Below, one piece after another: positions 41,359 to 54,156 of a stretch of DNA of 64,000 nt. Below the pieces are notes generated by a model. It did no database searches. It worked only from the letters and a program-made list of their open reading frames with translations, and was not told the origin of the DNA. The translations under genes were made by a program, and so were the position numbers. The stretch spans positions 25,801,716 through 25,865,715 of the forward strand of contig CM064874.1 in the NCBI GenBank assembly GCA_032719365.1, read 5' to 3'. The DNA is from Prinsepia uniflora. Taxonomy: Eukaryota; Streptophyta; Magnoliopsida; Rosales; Rosaceae. The number at the start of each line of letters is the position of its first letter. Within the stretch, counting starts at the first letter, position 1.

Positions 41359-41722
41359 TAATTAAGAGATGTCTATGGACCTTTCAACTTAGCTTTGGTT
41401 CACTTAAAAAATAGGAATTTTTTTTTTCATTTTCTCTTGTGCTCGTCATGCTTCTCAATAGACAAAATTAAAGACTAGTGGGCGGTGGGTGTGAAAGATA
41501 AAAAGTAGTGGGCGCTAGGGGGTGACGCGACCTGCGACTAATGAGTGATGGTGCAAGTCTCCAAGACTGCAAGTGCAATGCTGTGATGGCGATGGTCATG
41601 CAACGACGACCTTACGAGAGCGATTGTGCGACGACGATCGTGCGAATGCGATGGTGCGAGGCGACTGTGCGATGGTGTGATGGGTGTAATGTTATGATAT
41701 ACCTGAGATATTTTAATTGGGT
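41359..41722. other. Spacer with degenerate GCGA-type short tandem repeat
   Basis: No gene was seen. About 41570-41695 is built from degenerate words around GCGATGGTGCGA and ACGACGAT, giving a locally CpG-rich patch unlike its AT-rich surroundings. Just before 41727 the words AATTGGGTTTGAG match the 25-bp minisatellite that resumes near 61356. Confidence 0.55.
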
Positions 41723-43135
41723 TTGAGTGACAGGACCCCTCCCACCAAGTGAGGAGATCCTGCTTCCGTCTGATAGTTAATTTCAAACAAACTCAAAATA
41801 AACTAACTTGAACAATACCTCCAACTGTCAGACAAAGACAAAGAATAACGTGTACCATACTAATTATAGAGCATAAGTACTAGATACAATACCACTCAAA
41901 ATGTTCAGGCCTACCAAACAAAGTAATGAGTGTGCATCACTTAAAGTATGTCTCTGTTCACCAAATAGATCATTGTCCTTATATCACGACCTGGAGGGTA
42001 AATAAAACCAACAAGAATTGTGAGTGGACTAAAAGAACTAAACTCGAAAATATAATAAGACAAAACAAATGGCATACCCTCCATTGTAAAAACTGTGCAT
42101 GCATAAAAAAAATTCTATATACAGATAATAAAATACGAAACCTCGAGATACATGCAATAATAGGGAATTCAGTAAAACCATAAACCATAGTAGCCATGAA
42201 GCCATATCAAGCCATAAAACCATACACAAACGTCATAACCATAACCATACACAATCAACCTATCCTCGATGCCTACAAGCCAAATCATCATATTATGTCT
42301 GCACTACTAGTAGGCCATGCCACTCGGGAACAACGAAACCCAGCTCAGTGTCCGAGTGGGGACCAACTCAAGAACTATGGAGTTTTACCTCGACTTCTGA
42401 GTCATAGTCCAATTCTCAAGAACTACAGAGTATTACCTCCATGTTTGAGACTTCTCACTAGTCTTGGAAACTACAGAGCATTATCTCGACGTTCAGGGCT
42501 GTCTAACCAAACCGCCAACCCGATAAGGATTTTCACATCACATCATGCCATATATACAGATGACACGTCAATTTCAGACTTCGTGAGATTATATTATGGG
42601 TATAGAACAATTTAACGGGATTTTCGGTGCACATTTTTCTAGAAAAATGGATTTTTGTTTGTTTGTTAGTAGGACCCAAAATATCCTTTGGGGGCCATAG
42701 GATGAGTGACAAGTGTCACCCACCCCCTTGGTCCATATATTCCATCACATACATCTCACTCTTTCATTATTCAAACACACATACACACCCGAAACCTCAC
42801 CCTACCATTTATCACCATCCTCATCAATCTTACTTTAGTTTGAGGGAAATAGAGAGTGAGGGAGAGACCGTGAGAGACTGAGGAAGAAGATGGAGCCATG
42901 GAGGTTGGTTGGGAACCCTCAAAATAGGTAAAAACTGTGACCCGTAAGCTTGGATTTTTGGGCTTCCTATTTTAGACGTTGAAACTCTAAACTAAGGCCA
43001 TGGGTGTCTTCTTTATTGTTGTGCGAGTGAACTGAGCCTAGAAATAGGAATAATGGAAGCTAGAATCGCCCTTGGAATGAGTTCGAAGGTGACCCGTGAA
43101 GAATCGAGCTTGGAAAATATTTTTTAGGTAAGTTA

Positions 43136-45804
43136 TGTAACGACCCGTCCTGAATTTCGGGATTAGATTAGTGACTAATCAAGGATTAGTGAGGTTAAAC
43201 AGTGATTAGTTGAGCGAAATCGACCGGACGGTGTAAAATGACTATTTTTCCCCTAGGCGTGGGTAAAATGTTGACTTTTGATTCGGGAGGTCCGATGGCC
43301 GAGGGCCAAGGATCGTTATGTTGATCGGGTCGATACGGATCTATAGATAGGTGGCAAGCCAAAATCGGTCGTCAGACGGAAAAGTTATGGTCACGGGAGC
43401 GAAATCAGGGATTTGCGACTCGGAATTCGAATATAATATTAATTTAATTGGATTGGAAAGATATTTTTTGTAGGGCCCTTGGATGAGTGACAAGTGTCAC
43501 TCATCCCACACTCCGTTTTCCTTAAAATGTGGATCATGCACCCATTGGTCAAATAAAATACATTTTTATTTTCCTCAATTAATCTCAGCCTCCCATCTTC
43601 ATCTCAAGAGTGCATCTGCACCCTTCATTCCCTCTCATCTAATTCATCATCAATATCACTTGCATCTCTCTCCCTCTCGACATCTCCCAAACCGCGAAGA
43701 ACAAAACCCACACCCCAACTCACTACCAGTCCAACCCACACTAACTTGACTCAAACCTTTACTAGATGGGCCCCAGGAGAAGACTAGGACACCAGGGGAG
43801 TGACAGGAGGAACTCACGGCGGTGGCATGACGGCGGTAAGCCGGAAACCCGAGAAACCCCATGTTTTCTCACTTTCAAAACTACAAATCCTGACGTGTTT
43901 GGGTTGTTTCTGAGTGTTAGGACTTATTCTAGGGACAAAATGAGGAGTTTTGACCCTAGTTTCGTGGACCTAGATGGTCGAAAAAGCTTGGAACATGGAG
44001 GAGGAATATGGGCTACGAGTTTTGAGCTACAAGTAATCATCTCGTGTATGTTTTCTGTTTTTGAAGTCATAGAACCCTAGAGGAGGATTAGACGATCAAG
44101 TAGGTGGAAACGCCGTCGAGAATGGTGGCTGGAATTGAGAGAACCAGCTGGGTCAGTTCGTCGGTTCGGTTGAACTGGTCCGAACCGTTGAATTGGTTCA
44201 GACCGGGTTTACCCAAGGTTGAAAATGAACAGTGTTTGGTGCGTGGGTTTCACGCGCAGTCGCTTGTGATGGCGCGTGAGACACTTTTGGGTCATGATGT
44301 CAACCTGTGAAATAATCTATTTGATGTAACGAACATTTTTGAGACTGGTTTCGTGTCGATCAGACACCGTTTCGATATGTTTCGGGGTGTCTGAAGGTTT
44401 AGGATAGAGTTTTAAAATAGTTAAAAATTTGAGAAAATTACGGGACTTTAATGAGAGGTTAATGAAGAGGGTTAGTAACCTTCTAGTGTGGTTTGGATAG
44501 GTTTGGAAGTCCCGGGTATAGTGATGGGGCCCATGAGGGCTTTTGGCACGTGTATCGAGGCGACAACGTAGGACGATCTGTGAGTGGACTTCGTTTTCTA
44601 TGATGATGATTGTGGCACTGGTGGTTTACATGATGGCACGTATTTCGAGGTAATCCCGTATTTACACGCTTTTCGAGGATTACGAGTTTATGCTATGGCT
44701 ATGTGATTGTGAGTCTAAATATGATTATATGGCATGGTTTTGTTTTTTGAAACATGAATTCGAGCATGAGATCCATTTGAATTATGTAATCAGGCTAGGG
44801 GCCCAGGTTGTTTACGAAATTAGGCTGAGACCCTTTTGAGTCTTGTGATCGGGCCGAGGGCCCAGTGGTTTACAAAATTGGGCATGAGGCCCAGTTGAGT
44901 TTTATAAATGTAATTTCGGGTCTGGGACCCTATGTTTCATAAACGTGATTTCGGGTCAGGGACCCTAAATGGAGTTTTGATGTTTTATGGAGGTTTCGGA
45001 AAGGACCCATTGAGATGTTTTGAAATGACTTTGTAAAACTGTTTTCCATATACCATCTTGATAAGAGGATATGTGATGGTCTCCTCCAGGTGTCTGGGAC
45101 ATTGGGGAAGTCACAGTGCATTGCCTGCGAGGGGTCATTATACGGAGCTACCAGATCGTATGGTGACTCAGGAGTAGGAATGCTATGATTAGACGTCTGA
45201 AACGTCAAACATCTGGTATGTCAGAGACCGTGAGATATGACGTCTGGGACGTCAAGCGTCTGGGACGCTAGGCATCTGGGATGACGAGGATGGTTATGTG
45301 GTAAATATGGATTATTGGATTCATGACATGGTATTTCGGTATTTGTGGATTTGTGGTTAAGATTTGGGCAGTGGCCCTCTTGGTTTTGGATTTATGGATT
45401 TTGGTATTCTACAGTTTTGGGCTGAGTTCCCACACTTGGTTTTGAGTTACTATTTTTGGGCTAAGGCTCTAATGGTTTATTGAGTAAATATTTTTTATTA
45501 CTGATTTTACGATGCATGCATACTTTTTAGTGAATGGCATAATTTATCTTTGTGAAATAAATTTTATGAATTTATTGATTTTCGTCCACTCACAGTTCTG
45601 AATGGTTTTAATGTCCTTCAGGTTGATCACGGATGCGGGCTGTAGCAGAGACCGAGAAATCGCACTCCTCTACCGATCCTGACGCGCTCTGGGAGCCCCG
45701 TATGGGCGGAGGTACGTATTATCCCTTGTCTGGCACTTCGTGTCAGGCGGGAACATGACACATCCCACGTTAATCCTGGGGGGGGATTGGGATGGGTCGT
45801 GTCA
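43136..45804 (+). mobile_element. Solo LTR with perfect TSD AGTTA
   Basis: TGTAACGACCCGTCC to GGGTCGTGTCA, 2,669 bp. AGTTA lies at 43131-43135 and 45805-45809. It is close in length and sequence to the 2,667-bp 3' LTR at 57185-59851, so it is the same family. It holds a perfect copy of the 26-bp near-palindrome at 43481-43506. Plus-strand frames inside it are not genes. Confidence 0.95.
43481..43506. promoter_or_regulatory. 26-bp near-palindrome conserved in LTRs
   Basis: GGATGAGTGACA, two bases AG, then its exact complement TGTCACTCATCC. It lies about 345 bp from the LTR start. The same box occurs in five further LTRs of the window. A role is inferred only. Confidence 0.7.
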
Positions 45805-47272
45805 AGTTATCTCATATTTGAGCCTATATGATTGCTTCAGGGTGAATGGCGAGTTAATTAGTGAAATAATAGTGGAATTTGGACCAGAAAAGGTGAAGAT
45901 AAAACTTGATCTACTATTTAGGTCGAATAACCTATTACAGGGTCACGAGTCGACCCGACGGGAGGTAGACGATGATGATGTGATAGTCCACGTCATCATG
46001 TCTGGCCACGTGGCCAAGGCTAGTTGGTGTTATGTGGCGACGTGTCAATCAGTGTCAGAGGTGACGTGGCAAAGAGTGACGTTAGCATGACATCAGCAGG
46101 TGAAGTCATGATGACGTCAATAGGTGCCACATGGCATGTGCCAGGGGTGGCTCGTGGTAGCCTGACATATGTCAGATGTCAGGGGACCTTAGCTAGGGCT
46201 GACGTCCGAAGAGGACGTAAACGTTGACTGCACATGGGGAAACTTTGACTAACTCGTGTAGACACGTGGGCTCAAATTTTGAGGTAAAACCAGTCTTGTT
46301 TGAAAGGCTTCGATGTCTTGAATCTAATGGTGGTGGTTTCAGGTCGATAGAAAATCGTTTGGTTGGTATTTTGGAGGTTTTTCTCCTCGAAAAAAGTGTT
46401 TGGGTTGCGTTTTCAATTTTTGGGGGTGTCTTATATAGACTTATATGAATTGATAGTGACGACCGAGTGTGACTTTGATAGCCCCGGATGTCTCAGAGGC
46501 TTTAGATTGGCTTAGGGCTCGAATTTTGAGCGACTGGTGGTACTGTGAGTGGACATTTTCTTTCATAACTCTTATGCCTGCTTAAATATATGTTTTTACT
46601 GGTTTTATGACATGGTTGGCCTGATTATGAATATGATTATGATTTCTGGATTTATGATCGTTTTGAATATATTTATGGTTGAGATTTCTGGATATTGATT
46701 TTATCATGGTTTTTGGAAAATCGGGATTTGGGTAGGTGCCCGAAAGTTAAATGTTTTGGGCTGGTACCCATGTGGCAACTGTTTTGGGCTGGCGCCCTGG
46801 TAAAATGTGTTTCAAAGGGATACTGTTTTCTGATTGGTCAACCTTAGGCGATTGGATCGTTAATCCGGAGTTGGACTCCGAGGATACCCAGAGGCGGACT
46901 CGGACGTAGTCGGAGTTGGACTCCACACTTGCCGATGGGGGTAGACCCCGCTGGATCCGTACATGTCTACTGGTAGTACCTATGGTATGCTAGTTGGACT
47001 AGCAGGTTGGTTGGACCAACTAGACGAGGTTGGCTTATGGCTAGTTGGATTAGAAAGCTGGTTGGACTGGCGAGATCACGTTTGGCTTTTATTACCTGTG
47101 ATATGTACAAAGGTTTTCAAAATGGCTTAAAGCCGGTGTTTTCAGGAAAATGTGACCCTTTGGGCTTTTATGTGTTTCATATGATATGGGTTGGACCATT
47201 GGCTTATATATATTGTGTTGATTTTCAAATAATGGTTTCTTTGACGATGCATGCATGTTTTACAAAATGGAG

Positions 47273-48897
47273 TGTAACGACCCGTCCCTGAAAGTAGGAT
47301 TAAGGAAGTGATTAGTAACGGATTAGTGAGCCTAATTGGTGTTTAGTTGGGTACTTTTGGACTTTGGCATAGAAGGACGATTTTGCCCCTGGTCTGGGCA
47401 AAATGTTGACTTTGAGTTTAGGCGGTCAATTGGACATTGACCGATGACTGTGACGTATTTTGGGACGTCACGAGTCCGTAGACAGGTGGCACGCCCGATT
47501 CCAACATCCGAGGAGGAAGTTATGATGTTCGGAAGGTTGAGGGCATTATCGTAATTTGGTAAAATAGGGGGAAAACGTTGAATTTTCGCTAGACTTTTCA
47601 TTTCACGTAGACCGAGGACCGTTAGGTAGATCTCGTCGTCCTGAGTTCAACGATAGGCGGCATGCCTTCATCGGACATTGGACGGGCGAGATACGGGTCT
47701 AGAACGGTGAAGGGTGAAACGGTAATTTTAACTTTTAGGGGCATTTTGGTCTTTTTGGGTGCATTGGGATTTATGCAAGCTGATGAGGACAAGTGTACAG
47801 TGGAGACTGGATATTTTGAGATGGGGTCACAGGATTGTGACATGTGGCAAAGGGCTAGAGGTTTCTACAACTTTGCACGGTCAAATTACTTAGGTTGTGT
47901 AGTCGTGTTTGTGTAGCCGTGTTCGAAGAGAGAAACAGAGGGTGAGATTGAGAGGAAATTGAGTGTTGGCCGTGGGTGTTTGTGTGACCTGGTCGATGAG
48001 TGAGTGAGTAGAGATTGAAAGAGAGGTAGTGAGTGAGTTGTGAGGGCAGCTTGTGTGTGTTGAGTGTGTGAGGAGAGGGTGAATTCTCAGGAAAACAGGG
48101 AGGATAGAACCAGAGAACCACCGTGCACGGTTGTGCACTTCTTGTGACTAAGTCATCAATTGAACCCGTGGTGACGTTGCTAGAACGGAGGAGAGTCGAA
48201 CAGACCCAGCAGGGCTCATGGCGGCGGCTTGAGCATAGGTAATTTCTTCAAACTCTGTTGCTTGCTCTGTTTTGCCGTTTCGATTCAAATCGAAAGTCGT
48301 GAAGAGTCGATGTGTTTGGTGAGTTCTAGTGAACTCAGTAAGGTCCTAGGAAGATTTTGGTGTCGAAACCGTGATGGGGGGTGACATGGGTGGCCGGGAG
48401 TGCAAACATGACAGTTGAACGGGTTTGGTTTCGAGCTTGGGGAGACAGCTTAGGGGTCGTGTTGTTGTAATTGGATGGGGGAACGGATTACTGGGTAGAG
48501 GATGAAGAGGATGGTGAAAAGAGGGAAGAAAATGGTGGACGGACGGCGGAGAACCGGCCACGCCAGTCCGGAACAGTGCACGGGTTTGAAGGTTGAAGAT
48601 GAACAGCGACTGTGCAGGCGCGGGGGTTAGACGTTGAGGTAGCGTCGAAGGCATAGAGTATTCGAGAGTGACCCCAGAGTGGTTTACATTTTCCCGTTGT
48701 GCGTGTACTCTGTGTATCGGTTTTGTGTTCCTTTGTTTAGTACTATGCTCTGTATAGTTTTGACTGTGGGTTGTATTAAATTTCTCCTGCGTCTGATAGT
48801 GTATTTGTGGTTTTCGATAAAGGGTATTTTCGGTTTTTCTTTCTGGGTTGTCACACGGGAGCAAGATTTACCTCGGTTTTCGGGGTGGGTCCTGACA
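47273..48897 (+). mobile_element. Solo LTR with perfect TSD TGGAG
   Basis: It starts TGTAACGACCCGTCCC and ends GGGTGGGTCCTGACA, 1,625 bp. TGGAG flanks it at 47268-47272 and 48898-48902. Removing it joins host-LTR sequence into the order seen intact at 52380-52430 (ATGCATGCAT...GGGTTAAAGGAT). It has two TAGACAGG-type boxes about 166 bp apart (47479-47492 and a variant near 47645), as in the chromodomain gypsy LTRs. A 172-codon minus frame at 48346-48864 is not supported as a gene. Confidence 0.92.
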
Positions 48898-49200
48898 TGG
48901 AGGGTTAAAGGATATTATTGGAAAATACTTTTCTAAAGCTTTATTTTTGTCCATGCACACTTTTGTTGGTTTTGGCACCCTCCAGGTTGATCGTGGACGC
49001 TGGTTGTGTAACAGTTGAGGCATCACGTGGATTTGCATACTCTGGATATCTCGAGTGGGGAATGGTTATATTCTTTGTCTGAAACGTGGTAAGTATGATT
49101 ATTTTAATCTCGAGGGTACTTTAGAAATTTTGAAATGACATGTCACACGGGAGCAGGTCCTCCCATGCTAATCGAGGGGATTATGGGGACGGTCCTGTCA

Positions 49201-51080
49201 ATTTGGTATCAAAGCACTAGGTTGCTCTTTGTGGGATAGCACACTAGGTGTGCATGATAGTTTCATTTCGAACATGATGCCTCTATGACAACAGCCCCGT
49301 CATCAGCTTGGTAGCGAGGATAAGGATAGAAAAGTAAGATCGGAAAGGACCTTGGATCGGTTCAATTAGGCATTGGATGCAATGTTTCAGTGGAGATAGA
49401 CCCTGAAAAAAAGGCTGGTTATTGTACGGCCAAGTGTCTTGGAGCCATGGAATACTAGTAGATTGGATCCCAGGGTGGTGACTATTTAGATTCTGGTGAT
49501 TGGTGGTCGGTCATGATGGATATGCCGCTAGGAGTAGCGGGAAATATGACAACCCTTGTTCAAGAACAATTGAACTAATTACCATGAAAATTTACTGATG
49601 GATCAGATTTCAGGTGACTGATCAGTGGATCTCACCCTTTAAGTGGATTGTATGGGCGATGGGTTACCCTCTAGAGCGTATGGTTCCGTTAGCGATGTTC
49701 TTCTTGGACTGTTCTACATAGGGTTGGTGGCATACATTGCTATCTATGGATTTGGATGAAACTACCTAGATTTGGGCGACGTTTGAGGAATGTTTCTTAC
49801 GTCATATTCGGCCTCAGTTTTATCGGGATGCTAGGGAGGCGAAGTTCTTGCGTCTGGAGCAGGAAGACTTGACAGTTGCTTAGTATGAGCAAAGATTTCT
49901 GGATTTGGTCAGATTCGCACATGGTGCGGTAACGACTGAGGCGATGAGTATTCGCCAGTTTATGTTGGGTCTTTATAATGAGATTCGAGTAATGGTGCTA
50001 GCTGGAGGATTCACCATATTCCAGACTCTGTCATATGTGGCATCTCAAGTGGAGATGAGTGTGTTGGAATACCAATAGAGATTGACTTGTTCTGGTGATG
50101 CCAAGTGCGTCAAGAGGATTCGTTTACCCATGGAGCTTCGAAGAAGGGCGCTTCTAGCTCCGATTCTATAAGTGGCAATCATGCGGATTTCAATAGTGGT
50201 CGTGTGGGACAGAGAGGGTCTCGATGGAGTCAGTTGAGATTATAGTTATCGTTCCCGTCCAGCAGGACTTCTAGAGACAAGTACGACACCAGGAGTGGTG
50301 ATAGGTATTTTTTTCCTTGGTTAGGATGCTCGAGTGTTGATAGATTCCTGGGCCATACCCTCTTGTATCTCCAGAGGATTTACATTTTCTGTTCGGGAAG
50401 TGATCCCACTAGATTGAAATAAAAATATCAGTACTCCGACCGGTGCTATGTTAGTTATTAGTTCAATGATCCGAGACTATTTGGTTTGGATAGAAGATTA
50501 TGACCGTAAGAAGGATTATTTTCCTTGGATATTTATTATTTGGACGTGATTCTAGGGATGGATTAGTGGACTACCCGTTATGCCTCTGTCGAGTGTTTGA
50601 GGAACCATTGTCTTTGGTAATCCTAACTTGCCATGATTTATCTTTTGTGGGGACAAGAGGATACTTCCTTGGGAGTTACATCAGCTTTGGAAGCTGGGAA
50701 GTTACTACAAAATGGCTATTAAGGATATTGGACATGTGTTGCGATGTTCCCGGATATCTCAGTGAGCTTGGGCAGATATCGATGGTACATGAATTTCTGG
50801 ATGGGTTGTCAAAGGATTTACGGGTTACCACCTTAGGGGCAGGTTCCGGGTACTCAACCAATTTTGCAACCATTATGTCGGATGGTACCCGCAAAGCTGA
50901 GGGTTCATCTACAAAATTCAGTGGATTTGGTGGTTCATTTGTACGATTATGTCACTTTTGGGAGCTCCGATGTTATTTGAACGAAGAGGTGGATTGTACT
51001 CTGAGATTTGGAGTTAACTATTGGCAGCTGAAGAATGTGCTAGTGCGGAACGAGTATTCCTTACCACATAGCGCTTAGTG
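49201..51080 (+). pseudogene. Degenerate gypsy gag-protease-RT start
   Basis: The region begins with the primer-binding site TTGGTATCAAAGC (about 49203-49216). Around 49680-50080 it translates, through several stops, into a gypsy gag domain (FEECFLRHIRPQFYRDAREAKFL, then LRLEQEDLTVA-stop-YEQRF). Protease-like pieces follow (VLIDSWA, then FSLDIYYLDVILGMDWLVDYPL near 50500-50580). LKNVLVRNEYSLPHSA near 51050 matches the usual first block of gypsy RT. Everything downstream of RT is missing. The open frame at 50500-51078 (192 aa) is a chance opening through this degraded sequence, not an intact gene. Confidence 0.75.
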
Positions 51081-51289
51081 AATTTTTTGAATTTGCACAT
51101 CACTTATGGGTTTCATGGATGTATAAGCTTGTAAAAGTTGAGAGCTGGCTTGAGGAGTGCTCCGATCGTGGGAAATAGAGTAGGTCCCTATAGTAGCTAT
51201 CAACATATATTATTGGTTGGTGAAGGAGACTTCTCCTTTTTCTATTTCTTTGGAAAATACTTCTGGGTATGCTTGCAACATGGTTGCAG

Positions 51290-52571
51290 ATGTCAGATGA
51301 TGTCAGCTAAGGCTGATGTTAGATGATGTCAGCTTAGGCTGACGTCAACGTTGATTGTGCGTGGGAAAACTTTGACTAGAAATTTTGGATGCGTGGGCTC
51401 AAATTTTGAGGTGAAACCAGTCTTGTTCAAAAGGGTTCGACGCCTTGAATCCAATGGTGGTGGTTTCAGGTCGATCAGAGACAGTTTGGTTGATGTTTTG
51501 GAGGTTTTTCTCTTCTGGAAGCATGTTCGAGTTGCATTTTAAAATTCGGGGTTTTTGGGGGTTTATTATATGGACTTATAAGGATTGATAGTGACCCCCA
51601 TGTGTGACTTTGACAGGCCTGGACATCTCAGACGCTTTGGATTGGCTTACGGCTTGGATTTGGAGTGAGCGGCAGTACTGTGAATGAACATTTTCTTCAT
51701 AACTCTGATGCATGCTTAAATATATGTTTTTACTGGTTTTATGGCATGGTTTAGTCTGAGTATGAATATGATTATGAGTTCTAGATTTATGATCAGTTTG
51801 AATATATTTATGGCTGTGATTTCTAGATATTAATTTTATCGTGGTTTTTGGAAAACTGGGATTTGGGTTGGTGCCCGAAAGTTAAATGTTTTGGAATGGT
51901 GCGTATGTGGTAACTGTTTTGGGCTGGCACCCGGGTTAAAATGTATTTCAAAGGGATATTGTTTTCTGATTAGTCAACCTTAGGTGGTTGGATCGCTAAT
52001 CCGGAGTTGGACTCCGAGGAACCCAAAGAATGACTCGGACGTAGTCGGAGTTGGACTCCACATGTGCCGACGAGGTTGGACCGCACATGATTCTTACGTG
52101 TCTACCGGTAGTACCTATGGCATGCTAGTTGGATAAGCAGGCTGGTTGGACCAGCGAGATGAGGTTGACTTATGACTAGTTGGATTAGCAGGTTGGTTGG
52201 ACTGGCGGGATCACGTTTGGCTTTTATTACTTGTGATATTTTCATAGGTTTTCAAAATGGCTTAGAGCTGGTGTTTTCAGGAAAATGTGGCCCAGATGAT
52301 TTTTATGTGTTTCATATGATTTAGATTGGACCCTTGGTTTATATATATTGCGTTGATTTTCAAATAATGGTTTATTTAACTATGCATGCATTTTTTTATA
52401 AAACAAAGGGTTAAAGGATGTATTCAAAAAATGATTTTCCAAAACTTTATTTTTGTCCACTCACACTTTTGTTGGTTTTGGCACCATCTAGGTTGATCGT
52501 GGATACGGGGTGTGTGACAACTCAGACATCACGTAGATTTACATACTCTGAATATCCCGAGTAGGGTATGG
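51290..52571 (+). repeat. 3' LTR remnant of the host gypsy element (main piece)
   Basis: Homologous to 46200-47272 plus 48903-49060, including GGCTCAAATTTTGAGGT, AATCCAATGGTGGTGG and the AGTTGGACTCC repeats. It is interrupted after TATGG at 52567-52571 by the 7.3-kb element and resumes at 59857-59991. A 26-29 bp direct repeat with GATGTCAGCTAAGGCTGATG lies at 51288-51345. Its 5' end is missing. Confidence 0.75.
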
Positions 52572-54139
52572 TATAACGACCCATCCGGAATTCCGAGATT
52601 AGAATAGTGACTAATGAAGGATTAGTGAGGTTAATCGGTGATTAGTTGAGCGAAATCGGACATACGGTGCAAAATGACCGTTTTGCCCATGGTCTTGGGC
52701 AAAATGTTGACTTTTGACTAAGAGAGTTAAACGTACGAGGACCGATGACCGTGACGTAAATCGGGACATCACGAGTTCGTAGACAGGCGGCACGTCGAAA
52801 TCGAACGTCGACGAAAAAGTTATGGTCACGCGAGCGAAATCGGGGATTTACGTCTGGGATTCGAATAAAATATTAATTAATTCTGATTGGTTGACTTAAT
52901 AATGTGGGACCCTTGGATGAGTGACAAGTGTCACTTATCCCATTGGTCATTATCCTTAAAAAGTGGATCTAAGTAATTAAAATAATATTATCCTAATTAT
53001 TTTATAATTAATCCCACCCACTTTCCATCTCCACCGTTCATCTGTACCTCCCCGTCTCATCTCCACCATCCAGGGGCCCAATTGGTTCGTGAACTGATTT
53101 CGGATTTGAAAATATGGAATCGGGCACGAGACCCATTTGATTTACGAACTCTCGAACTTGAATTCCATTTAATTTAACAAGGCATCAGGCCGAAGGCACA
53201 GTTGGTTTACGAAATCGGGCGTGAGGCCTAGTTGTTTTATGAATTCGGGCTTGGGGCCCAGTTATGGTTTACGATTGTGATTTCGGGTCGGTGACCCATA
53301 AATGGATTTCTGGTTCATGACAGTTTATGGGGACCGGGCATGAACCCTTGAAAGGTTTTGAGAATGATTTAAAAATGGTTTTTCATATACCATCCTTATA
53401 TATTTATGGGTTGTCTCCTCCGGGGAGAGTCGTTGGCTTAGGTGGACCCCAGAGTAGTCACAGAGCACTAACTGAGTGGAGTCGCCCTCGTTGGGTACCT
53501 TACTCTCAGAAAGGCTATTATGGATTGTAACCCCTAGGAGGGTCAATGATTTGCGGACATTGACCTGGGTGGACCCTGGGGAGACTTGGGATTTGAGACC
53601 CCGGGTAGCACGCGGGTAGCCTTAGAAACCGTGACACAATTGGTTATATGATATATGATAAACATGATTTCTTGGATTTGCGAAATTGTGTTTTGTGAGT
53701 AATAAATGGATTTGGGCTGAGTTCCCACATGTGGTTACTATGTTATGGATTTGTATAAATGGATTTGGGTAGGGGCCCGTATGATTTGGATTTACGGAAT
53801 TTGGGGCTGAGACCCTAATAATGGTTATTTTGATAAATGGTTTTTGTATGCATGCATGCTTTTTAGTGAAGGGCATAAATGTCTTTATGAAATATGTTTT
53901 TATGAACTCATTTATTTTCGTCAACTCACAGCCTTTTCTGGTTTTTAATGCCCTTCAAGTTGATCACGGATGCGGATTATGGCAGAGACCGAGAGATCAC
54001 ACTCCTCCACCGGATCTTGGCGTGCTCTGGAAGCCGGTCAGGCTAAAGTTTTGAATTATACCTGGTTTGACACTTTATGTCAGACGAGATCATGACACAT
54101 CCCGTGTTAATCCCGGGGGGATTGGGATGGGTCGTGTCA
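52572..54139 (+). repeat. 5' LTR with internal deletion
   Basis: Begins TATAACGACCCATCC (first TG mutated to TA) and ends GGGTCGTGTCA. Relative to the 3' LTR it jumps from the CACCATCCA region (about 53070) to GGGGCCCAATTGG, removing the middle third. Confidence 0.9.
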
Positions 54140-54141
54140 AG

Positions 54142-54156
54142 TGGTATCAGAGCAGG
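54142..54156 (+). other. Primer-binding site (initiator tRNA-Met type)
   Basis: TGGTATCAGAGCAGG begins two bases after the 5' LTR and matches the initiator tRNA-Met complement for twelve bases. Confidence 0.88.

Noticed and set aside
48346..48864. 172-codon minus-strand open frame
   Set aside because: Inside a solo LTR with clear TSD; Pro/His/Ser-rich composition follows from LTR sequence and no domain is visible.
50500..51078. 192-codon frame as an intact gene
   Set aside because: It is a chance opening across decayed gypsy sequence, with protease-like and RT-like pieces in mixed frames.
54142..54156. tRNA-like sequence TGGTATCAGAGC
   Set aside because: It is a retrotransposon primer-binding site adjoining an LTR; no cloverleaf surrounds it.
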